Part shown: one piece after another, positions 34,199 to 46,100 of the stretch | Numbering within the stretch: the stretch's first letter is position 1 | Layout: the number at the start of each line of letters is the position of its first letter | The notes under the pieces: generated by a model | Told to the model about the DNA's origin: nothing | The model's database searches: none | The model's input: the letters and a program-made list of their open reading frames with translations, nothing else | Made by a program: the position numbers and the translations under genes | Source of the DNA: Apostichopus japonicus | Taxonomy: Eukaryota; Echinodermata; Holothuroidea; Aspidochirotida; Stichopodidae | Assembly: GCF_037975245.1 (NCBI RefSeq) | Contig: NC_092561.1 | Coordinates: 18,171,001 to 18,235,000 of the forward strand | Reading direction: 5' to 3' | DNA length: 64,000 bases

Positions 34199-37100
34199 GT
34201 AAAGTCATTGGTAGCTTAATGTTTATCCAGAAACCCTTCTTTTATAAGCTCAGTTTGAACTTGAAGTAACCTTCAAACTTTAACACCATTCGCGGAACTG
34301 TTACTAATCGACCTAACTGAGTGCAATGGATGGCCTATGCTAGTACTGTAGCCTACTGTATTACTACCACTACCAGTCTATTAAGTAGTGCGTAACGAGG
34401 GTAAGAGTGTTCAGTATCTGGAATTCATGATTTGTTTCATCAGAAGTAAAAAGCTGCAAACTTTGTTAGATACAGCGTTAGTAAGCAAATGAAGTATTGT
34501 AACTTGTAAGTAAGTGAAACATGATTAGGCTAGGCCCAAGCTTGGCTAAGTAACTTGAGTAAGGATATTGGAATGGAACTTTATACTGTACATACATGTT
34601 TGTCTGAACCTTTTTTTCAGAGGTTTTTTTAATTTTAATTTTCCAATAATCATTATTTGTTAAAAAGGCGTGGCCTAGTAAGCTTCTTCTAGATATCTTA
34701 TTGTAGGCCTAGGCTATATATATCTATGCTAAAGAATATGCAAACATTTACTGTATATACATGTTATTGTTAGCTTATAATATGCCCTACATTTATGAAT
34801 AGCCTCTAGGTAATCCCATTTTACTGCTGTTCGGTAATTTAGAACTTTAATTTGTGTGATGGAGAGACTTTTTAGTTAACAATAAAAATCTAACTTACTA
34901 CTAATGACATTTGGAGCATGCAAGCAGTGGACGCAAATTATCAAATATTATCAGGCTTGGCTATATACTGTAGTAATGATTTTAGTTTCACAGTCTTATC
35001 TATTCAAAGTACAGTATCAATCGATAATTGTTTCCGTTGTTTGCTGATATTTTGTCAATTGGCGGAATATTGTTGCGAAGATGTGTACATGCAGACGCAT
35101 CCTGATGGAAATTCAACAACAAGAAAAAGAAAAAAAAAACGAAAGAAAAGATACAGTTTGTGATTAAAGTTGATAAAGCCTCCAAATATTAAAGCTAGAA
35201 TATCAAATTCTGGTCACCCATGCTCATACTTCACCATACATGTACATTTTCACTAACTAAGCTTTTTATTCTATTATTGCATCTTCCATTAAATTGACCA
35301 CTGTTTGATATCTTTGAATATTGCCTCATGGACTCTACTTTCTGACCTTTAGGAACAACACGTGCTGAAATATTGGGCCATTACCTATGACCTTTCATTC
35401 GTGCAGTACTTTTTAACACTAAAGCCTAATAAAAAAAAAAAATTCTCCATCACTTTAGGCTTGGTTTGATAAGCATGGTGGAAACTTGGGCCATTTTATC
35501 AACAACCAATGGGTGAAACCAGAGGGCAGGAAGCTCTACACCACAAGAGCACCATGCACAGGTGAAGTTCTAGCTACGACCATACAGGGAGAAGATGAAG
35601 ATATTGAACTTGCTGTAAAGTCTGCTCGAAAGGCATTTGACTCCTGGAGTAAACTTCCATGTCATGTCCGAGCTAGGCATCTTTACAGGTTAGCTTTTAG
35701 CATTAAAGTCTTACTGTTTCACTTTCTCATTTCATTCAGTACAGTACATGATGGTAAAGGACTATTTTCATTCTATTTTTGTATATATATATAGTAATAT
35801 GGTCTTTGATATTGTTTGTGATTGTTGGCTTCATGTGTGTCAGTAGTTAAGAATACGATTTTAGACCAAACAGTACCCTACTGTACTTCCCAATTAATAT
35901 CGATTGTAATGTTTTTGCAATGAAAGTATATATCATCATGCAAGGAAAACTAAATCATTCATATTGTCTAGAAGGTCTTTGTGACATTAAGGATTATGAA
36001 TGTTTTTACATGTACTGTATGTACTGTACATGTATGCAAGCTAAACAAACTGTACATGTTGTACCTACAGTATTATTGCTATTAGTGATCATGTCGGAAG
36101 CATGACATAATTGTTCAACACACATGATTGATACAGAACAGTACAGTAGATGCAGATTAGACCCACATTTTTGGTTTTGGTGTGCAACAGTATACAAATA
36201 ATGAATGGTTATGAGTGCAATACAGGTAGTGCAAATATTTCATGAGTTGAAAGATGGAATGTTCCATTCAACGAGGCGCAGCCGAGTTGAATGGAACAAA
36301 TTACATCTTTCAACGAATGAAATATTTGCACTACCTGTATTGCACGAATGGAAACCATTCATTATTTGTTTATACAACACCTTCAAATTTGGATATAATT
36401 GGATGTAAAATGCACTCATGCCACAGATTGTTTTGAACAGACAGGTTTCTCTGCTCTCTTACCATTGAAAAAAGTGCTATCAAAAAAGTATAACCCATGG
36501 TTCTATTTCATAGAGTGCAATAGAGGGGATTTTGCATGCAATCGACGAGCAATTGACCAATCAAATGGCCGGAATATAATTAGGTGTTGTATAATGTGTA
36601 TAAGGGCATGGGCTACTGTACATAAGTTACAACAAGTACCACAGTATTACACAAACATTTACGATACAGAGCAATGTAGAAACTGTGGTACTGAATTCGT
36701 TTAGACCGTACATCTAAACAGAGTTACCGCTATTACAGTATTACACTTTTCAATCAGAGGAACAAAACTATAACCATAACCATAATCCTACGCACAATTT
36801 GATTTGACCTGTTCCAGGATCATGAAGTTGTTATTAATTTCTGTCTTACTCACCCAGTGTTGCTCGTCACGTCCAGAAACATCAGCGTTTACTGAGTGTC
36901 GTCGAAAGCCTTGACAACGGTAAACCAATCAGGGAGACCAGAGATGCTGATGTCCCTTTGTTGGTCAGACACTTCTACCATCATGCTGGTTGGGCCGAGC
37001 TTATGGATACAGAAATGAAGGATTGGAAGCCTATCGGTATGTACAGTACATCAGGTATTCCAGTAGCAAGGTAATGTACAGTATCTGTAGCTGCTGGTAA

Positions 37101-40100
37101 TATGTTAATATATGTGCAACAGCTGTTAGCATGTCAACGTACAGTAGCGACTCATGTAATTATGCTAATATATATGCATAACAGATGTTTGCATATATCA
37201 ACGATATATATTGTGTTTATACTGCAATACTTTATCCATAACAAGTGTTTGCATAGCAGCATACAGCAGGGGCTCCTTTAATGCTAATAAATATGCATAG
37301 CAAATATTTGCATATCAAATATTGTGTTTACTGTAGTACTCATACACCTGATATGCATATAGGCATATCAAGTGTTTGCATAGCACAGTACAGTAGTGGT
37401 TCAAGTAGTGCTAATATATGCACAACAGATGGTTGCATATTAACATAAAGTCAATGCATAATGCATAGCAGATGGTTGCATAGCAACAAACATCACAGGA
37501 CGCTGTGAATTGTAGCAGATAGTTAATATATAGAATATATTAATACAGTCGATGGTTGCATAGCAATGTACAGTAATTAATGTCTCCTATAGTGCTTATT
37601 CTATGACGAAATACAGTTACTGTATGTCCACTGATGTTAAAAGAAAGTCTCTCACAGTTTGAAACTGAAAAACAATTGCTATATGCTCTAGGCCATAGGA
37701 CATCATATTCTAGTCAAATGGGCTTAAACTAAGTCGTGCATTGTGGATAAGAAAATGCATGTACCAGCAGTTGATACAATCCTAATCCTTATTTATAACG
37801 ATTGCAGTTTATAGTAAAGTATATTGCTGAGTTAAGTGTTGGCCTGTTGTTATTTTAGGTTGTACAGTACTGGAGTGACATTAGCATCTTAGGCTATTCT
37901 CTTAATAATATGCAGGTGTCATTGGTGGAATAGTACCGTGGAACTTCCCCCTGATGCTGTTGACGTGGAAGGTGTGTCCAGCCCTGGCAATGGGGAATAC
38001 CATGGTCCTAAAGCCCGCCACCTACACCCGCCTATCGGCCCTACTCTTAGCTCAGATCTGTGCAGAGGCTGGCCTTCCTCCAGGGGTCTTTAACGTCGTG
38101 ACTGGGAACGGAGCATTTGGGAGCAAGATGGCTGCTCACCCGGATGTAGATAAGATTGCATTTACAGGCTCCACAGAAGTGAGTGTCACTGCTTTCCTTC
38201 TCCATACAATGTGGGGGGGGAGGGGGAGGGGGTAATGGGGATATAGAAGTGAAGGGGATGGGGGGTGGGGTTCTCTGAGGGGATTCATTTATCGCTCTCT
38301 ATTTCAATATTATTCAGGCGGAATATTCTGAAGACGGCTGGACGGAAAGGTAATCCGATTCCATGTAGCTAATGAGAGTCGATATTTATGAGGAAGAGGG
38401 GTGTAGAGTCTTGATAATGCAATCATTAAATATTTATGTTTATATTGAAACCTATATTCTCCAAGGTCTTAGCTACGTTGACCAGTATTCTAGGGAATAA
38501 AGCGTATGCATTGGGATAGTATTTTCTTATTTTATTTACATGGAAAAAAAAAAAAAACTTACACTGCTCTCTTAGGTTATTTACAGGAAACCCAAAGAAA
38601 TGTAGGCTATTTATTCATTGAACTATTTCAATGGAGAATATGTGGAATTACAACATACTGAACAGGGGGAGATGTTTACAACACCAGGGTCGTAGAGAGG
38701 AATTTGCCAAGGGAGGGGCAGAGTTTGAAGGCAAACTATGTAAGCGAAGCGCCACAATGAGTTGGCCTGAAGGGTGAAAGAAAATTTTGGCCGAAAAGCC
38801 TCCTAGATCGCTGGAAATGGCACTTCCCAGTCTTTGTTAGTTGCATATAAACATTTTTGATTTTGAAATTACTAGCGAAATCATAAAAAAATATCAAAAA
38901 TATGCTCAAGGTGGGGGGGAAATGTCGCCCCCTTTGCACCCCCCCCTTGTACAACACCGGGGTAAAGAGTCACCTGTATCCATCTGTATAATGTGCTGAT
39001 GTCCGTACGTCTGTCCGTAGGTGGGTCAAATCTTACGTCGCTCTTTGGCAGGTACCGGTAAGAAGCTGTCTCTAGAACTTGGAGGAAAGTCACCATTTGT
39101 TGTTTTTGACTCTGCTGATATCGACTCCACTGTCGAAGGTGTGGTGGATGCTATCTGGTTCAACCAAGGACAGGTTTGTAGTCTTGCAATAACTTCCAGA
39201 GTGCTATCTGGTTTTATACTTTTACACCATTTAATCTTTTTATTTCCTTAGAGCATTGTCTGGGTGAGCCTCATAGATGAGGCAACACCTCCTTTTTTCT
39301 CTCGTCTTTAGTCTGTTAGCATCCCTTTAATAGTGTTTACCCTTTTATGTCTTTTATCAATCAATCAATCAGAAGACATTTATATAGCGCCAAAGTCAAC
39401 AGAAATTGTTCAAAGGCGCTATTAGCCTTGGTCATTGATAACTTATCACACCTATTCACCAAAGTGTGCGCCCTTCAATCAAATTCTCCTGGCACTACAG
39501 TGCACCACAACCATGTGTCCCCCGGGGGACTTCCCATAGGGTGCAGCCAGAAACCGGCGCGCGCAACTATGTTTACAAGTTACCTCGCAAGTCCCCATTT
39601 ATACTTTTTACATTTATACATTTATAATGGTTGAAGAGAGGCAATGGAGATAAAGTGCCTTGCCCAAGGACACAACACAATGATCTGGCCAGGGCTCAAA
39701 CCTATAAACCTTAGATCACAAGTCCACTGCCTTAACCACTTGACAACAACGCTCTCTCCTCTTATCAGGCCTGTGAGGATGTACCTCACCATATGAAGAT
39801 GCTATTTTTTCCATCTTCTTTAGATCTATACTATTTTTATCTTTTTTCATCAGTTCTCTTCTTGTTAGAGTAGAAGGTTGATATCAGCTAGATCTAATTT
39901 TTTATTTATTTTTTTATTTGTATTTTTTCATCTTTTCCCCTCATTGTCACCTGCTTCGGCTCACATTAAACCTTATAAACATAAATCATTTTTTTTCTAC
40001 AGGTCTGTAGTGCTGGTTCCAGATTGATCGTTCAAGAGAATATCCTCTCGACGGTGGTCGATAAATTAAGGGACAGAATCTCTCACCTTCGTCTGGGACA

Positions 40101-43100
40101 CTCGCTAGATAAATCCATCGACATGGGAGCCATCGTGGATCCTTCCCAGAGGAAGACAGTGGACGAGTACGTCGAGGATGCCAGAAAGGAAGGAGCTGAG
40201 GTTAGTCCATCAGAGAGATCTCAGTCTTACAAGTAAAAACAAAAAGGAGTTTAACCCCTGCTCGACCTCACGAGAGGTCCTACGGGGGATAATAATATGG
40301 TTTTGTAGAATAGACACTTTTTTTTTTCTTTTTTTTCTTGGGAAAGTTGTCTATTGTGCAGTCAGGGAGTTGCTGAGAAGTGAAGTATTATGCAATAACA
40401 TTGTATAGAAGCCATAAATTAACACAAGGTTGGAACTGAAGAGCCAATTTGGGAGGGATCTCTAAAGAGGAGGAATTTCTAAGTAAATGGGATTTGGAGA
40501 TGGAGCGGTTTCTATTGTTTGGGTCAGAAGTGGTTTGTCGGAATTTTTTTATTTGTTCTTAATGTATTCTTACAACTGTTTGCAGCATCTGGACTTTAAT
40601 TTACATTAATTTAAAACAAGAAAAAACCCAACGAGTGCTCAAAATCTTTTCACATTGTAATTGATCGAACCAAGATAGTTTACAAGTACAAGCTGTTGTC
40701 AACGAATGCAGGTTAGACTTATCAAATAACTTATTAATTCCAACGGGCGCTGAAAACATTGTTTTGGATAGTTTTCTGTGGTATCAGCATTGTAGTGACT
40801 TGATTAAAACCTTAATATATCTAACTTTACTACTACTTCTTCCTCATTCTGTGAAGTAATGGTTTAGCTAGTTATATCAAGCTATTGTGCAGCACTAGAA
40901 TAGTACAATATTTCCCATTCTTCTAGTAAAAGCTTGAAAATGGCATCTCAAGGAAAATGGAATGTAACAAGTTTACAAGGTATCAGGCTATGCTTTACTC
41001 CCAGGAGACCTCCTTAAGCTTCTATATTTGCCTTCTGGATTATTTTCCTTTGAGGTAGGACCGGGGTGTGTAGCATTTTGTCAAAATTATAAAGGAATAA
41101 TTCATTGTCAGTTATTGAACTGGTTGCTGGGTTCTTATATCCACTTAGTAGACAAAATCCACAGATCATCTTCCTGATTATAAATAGGTCAAGTTGATAA
41201 GACATTTTTTTTTTCTGGTGGACTGAAGTAGTAGAATATTTATCTTCCGTTGTCAAATATGTAGTAAATATGTGAAGCAGGTGCTATATACAGGATTATA
41301 ATGTGTTCCATATTTCCATGTTTACCCTTTAGCCGCTGCCTGGCAGTGTTATTATGTGCTCCATCACCCCATTTTGAATCTTTGCTAAATTTTCTCCGAT
41401 CTCATGCTAAGTTTTGTATGATTTTTGCCATTGCAGGTTTATCAAAACTGGGACTGTGTACCTCAACAAGGATGCTACTACCCTCCTACAATCATCACCA
41501 ACGTACAGACGTCATCCAGAGTCGTCATGGAAGAGGTTTGTACTCATCCTTCGCCACGAAAGTCACTGCATTTGGCGTAAACTTACTCCTGAAATCAAAC
41601 ATCTGTAGGGAATCAAAATTGAGTTTTTCTGACGTGATATTATTTGAAAGATCCCATGTATGTATTCTCTGGACTCGTTTATTAATCTACAGTAAAAATA
41701 TTTAGCATGCAAATGTTTGGTGGTTTTGTGTTTCCTGTTGGCAAATAGAAAGTTTGATTTACCTGTGTCATAAGTTAATCATTTGGTGTGTGTAGTACCT
41801 ACTAGTATGCTATGAGCAGGTTCGATTTTTCTAGTACGTGCTGTATTCCTTGGCCTATATCTCCATGGGTTCTAAGCTTTTAAACAGGTCCTGTGTGAGA
41901 AGTATATAACTCTAAAACTTGGCTTACCTGTAAGATCAGAGAATAAAAAGTCTGTTTACTGTTATGTTATAAGGAGGTTGGATTCCTCTTAGACATGATG
42001 CATTCCTTGGCCTACTGGATATATCTCAATGGGTTCTAAGCTTGTAAACAGGACCTGTGTGAAAAGTCTATAGCTGTAAAACGTGGCTTACCTGTAAGAT
42101 CAGAGAATAAATAGTCTGTTTACTGTTATGTTATCAGGAGGTTAAACTCTTGTAGCTCGCTACAAAGTGTATTATAAGCAAATTAGAAGCAGTTTGTGGT
42201 GTGCTTAGCCTTTAACTGTATGGAAATGGAAAGATTGGCTCACCTATCTCTATGATTGGGGAATAATTAACTGTGTATACTGGAATGTTATGAGGAAGTC
42301 TGATCTCTGCAGCAACTCAGTGCATATTCTTGGCAATTCCTCAACAGATTCTTCAAAAGTTGATAATTACATTTAGTTAGTTGCAGGCATGTACGCTTTT
42401 AATGGCATTAAAAACAAACTTATTTTGAATTTTTTTCTTACCTCAAGTTACTTGAAAGAGACTCGTAGCACTAACTCTTAATTCACAGCTAATTTTCATA
42501 AAAATTGCTTTCCCATTAGATTTTTGGACCTGTTCTGGTGGTCTTGCCATTCCGCACTGCCAAGGAAGCCGTCGCCCTCGGCAACAACACAAACTACGGT
42601 CTGGCTGCCAGCGTCTGGACTGAAAATGTCAGCCTAGCCCTGGAAGTAGCTCTCAGCTTGAAAGCGGGTGCTGTCTGGATAAACGGTCACAACATGTTTG
42701 ACGCAGCCGCAGGATTCGGCGGATATCGACACAGCGGGTATGGCCGGGATGGAGGGAAAGAGGTAAAGTAAGAGATACCCAAAAAAAAAAAAAGGGAGTA
42801 GGGTGGAGTGGTGATATAATCTATCATGGCAAAGCACTTACCTCCACTCCACCTTAGTCCTTAGAGGAAATCACTCCTAACTTTACGTATCAAAGTTTTG
42901 AATAGATTCATGGAACGGCTTTCCTTGGGAAGTTATTATAGGTAGACTTTTCAAAATTATTCGTAATTTTGTCCTTGATGGTAATTTGGTGGTTAGTAAT
43001 TCCACGTAGGTAAAAAAGGTCGGTCAATCGGCTGTACGTCACTGATCAGTGATTGGTGAGTCTGTAATCTTATTTATCAACCTGTTTATTGCATCAAATT

Positions 43101-46100
43101 TTATAACCAAAAGTGAGATTTCCAGACATTTTTACCTGTTGGTTAAATTACATACATGTAACAATATTTGAAACAAGAATTGCCATTTATGCAACATGCA
43201 CAAGAAACTAGTACACACTTTCCTCTCAATCCTAACTTGATATGGTAAAATTGATGACTGCAGAAGCTTCGTCTAATAATAATAATGATAATAATTAGTC
43301 TTATATAGTGCAGAATCCAACCTAAAGGTTTCTCAATGTGCTTTACAGATGTGTGTAGCATATAGAAAATAAGTTTTAATAACTTGTTTGAATTCTTCAA
43401 GTGAATCAATTTCCCGCAGATGGACTGGCAGCGAATTCCATAAGTGCGGGGCGGAATAGCAGAAACTGCGATCACCAAAGGTTCTTGTTTGTGTCACAGG
43501 AACAGTAAGTTGATAGAGGTATTGGGAACGAGTAGGTCTATCCGTTGTTCGCTCATGGATAAGGTTGTGAAGATATTCGGGTGAACCATACTTCAATGCC
43601 CTGAACATCAATATATTTCAATTCCAATCCGAGTGTTAACTGGAAGCCAGTGTAGATCTGGGTCTGTTATGAATTTCCTCATCACCGAAGCTGTTTTGCT
43701 CACTCTTCCCAGGGTTTGTATGAGTATGTCATGCCAAAGTGGATGAGTAAGCCTAGACCTGCGGCCATGGAGATGGACTATAAGAAGTTTGGTAGCCATG
43801 TCCCGTCCATGCCGACAGAAACAGAGAGCGAGGTGAATCTGGTGGAAGTCAACGGATCAAAATATCCCAGGTATGAGGGAGGAAAAGTTTAAGTGTATAA
43901 TTTGTATCTGTTTCCATTATATGCCATCAGAAAAGAATATCCTGTGTTACCCTTGGAAAAGGTCATGAGAAAAAATTCTATGTTCTAAACCAATCCCCAT
44001 GTAGTATTTCTCTTCAGTGAAAGAATGTATACTCGCTTGAAAGTTCAATCACAAGAAACTACTTGGCTGAGATTTTTGTATGTAAATTATGACAGAAATC
44101 AATTTCATTGGCCAAGCAACCTGAAAGTTTGGGACTTTCTTAGGTGATTAAGTACACCGTATATCTGTCGTACCTCCCTCCACCACCAAAGGACAAAATA
44201 AGTAAATTAGAGATACTCTAACTTTTAACTTAAAAGCTTCTTGCTCCAGAGGAATGAAAATAAATTTTGTGGAGAGAAATATGGTTAGTGAAGTGTTTGA
44301 AACATCCCTTCATTCCAAAATAGTATCTTAGTGGTTAATATTTATCATGGCAGAGTGTCACTTGCGATACTTCGTCCTTACATGTGCGATGTCATATTTG
44401 TATTGTCCATAACGCAGCATCGATCGAACTTACAAGAATTACTACGGGGGCTCACAGAAACGACCAGATGGGAACTACTCGATGCCGGTCATTGGAGCTA
44501 ATGGACAGGTCATCGCTCTTGTGTCCGATTCAAACAGAAAGGATGTCAGGAACGCAGTGGAGGCGGCTCACAAGGCAGCTCCTGGGTGCGTAGGAAAACT
44601 TATTTCAAGATATAAATATCTCTTAGATTCCTCTTTTCCTTAGAAGCCTCATCAACTTGGTATTGCAATTCAGATTATTGAGTGGGGTTGATGGAGAGAT
44701 TACCAGAGCCCTTACTGGATAGGGTTTTGTTTATATGCAGAATAGGGGAGTAGGATAGGGGAGTTATCTCCCCTTGGGGTAACAAAGTGTGATTAAAAGT
44801 CCAGGCCTTCCAAAGTTTAGGCAGCGAACAAACACAGTGGCCAGAAGACAATAATTGGTGGGTCGGGCTGTCTTTTTTACGGCATTTTGGTTTTTATTTA
44901 CCGGTGTGAAATTTGGTCGGAAAACAATGAATTGGATGACAATGATGATGGCAGTTTCTGTATAGACGTAATATAATATCTCAACCATACCCTAATCAAC
45001 CAACTGAATGGTTTTGTTATGTAGCTAAAAGATCATATTCTTCAAACACTATCTTTCTTACAGCTGCTTTGTCTACCTAACTTAATAAAAGTCTGCTTAC
45101 ACTTTTTTCTTGACATTGTTTAGGACAGTTGGATATTTGGGTTTTGATGATTGAGAAAGAAACGTTTGGTGAATGTTTATCTAAAAGGAATATTATCACC
45201 TCTCAGCCACAGTTGTGAATCTCTGATGAAATAATTACCTGGAGTTAACATTTGCAAGTCTGCCCCACCATATACAATGTATCCAGCACTGTGAGGGATA
45301 GGAAAGGTGAGGGGCAGGGTGGGGAATCATTAAGGAAGGGGGAGTCATGCAAACATCTCATCCCTTAGAACCTCTTACATATAACATGTTTCTTCACCTC
45401 TGCATAAATTAGTCTAGCATGTGTTAATTTTTTTTTTAAATTAGCTATTCCTACTTTTCATGATCTCCATAAACAAAAAAGCAAAGATAAAAGTGTTGCC
45501 AATTTATTTTTTGATTAAAGAAAAAAACCAAATGAACCACCAAATGGATGGCTAAATAATGTTTCATTTAATTTGTTCTTGTTAGTTGGGGCAAAAGGGC
45601 AGCTCATAACAGAGCTCAGATAGTTTACTACATGGCAGAGAACCTTGAGCAAAGAAGGAAAGAAGTAGCAGAGGTGAGTCAATCAGAGTTGTTTGCAACA
45701 TTGTATGCATGCCATGAAATTGGTACTGTATTTAGTTCATCATATGTTTGCTTCTCCACTTTTAATGGGCTGTTAAAATCAAGGTTTTTTATTATTTTTC
45801 CAGTCTACATTTGGATGATTCCAGGGTAACTTTTGACCCACCCCCCCCCAAAGAAAATAGAAAAAAAGGAATTAAACTAGGTCTGAGGTCCAGTCAGTGT
45901 AGACACATACTGTAATGATTTTCTTGAGTCTTGCTGACTTTTTTTGTAGTAATAATAATCCCTTGTGTAATTTTCAGTCTCAAACACATCAACAAATTCT
46001 GCTGTTGGAAGATCTAATTTGTCTGTCATTATTCCTTCACAGAGCCTCAACAAGCTCACAGGTCGAGATATGGAAAGTTGTCTCAATGAGGTGGACCTCT

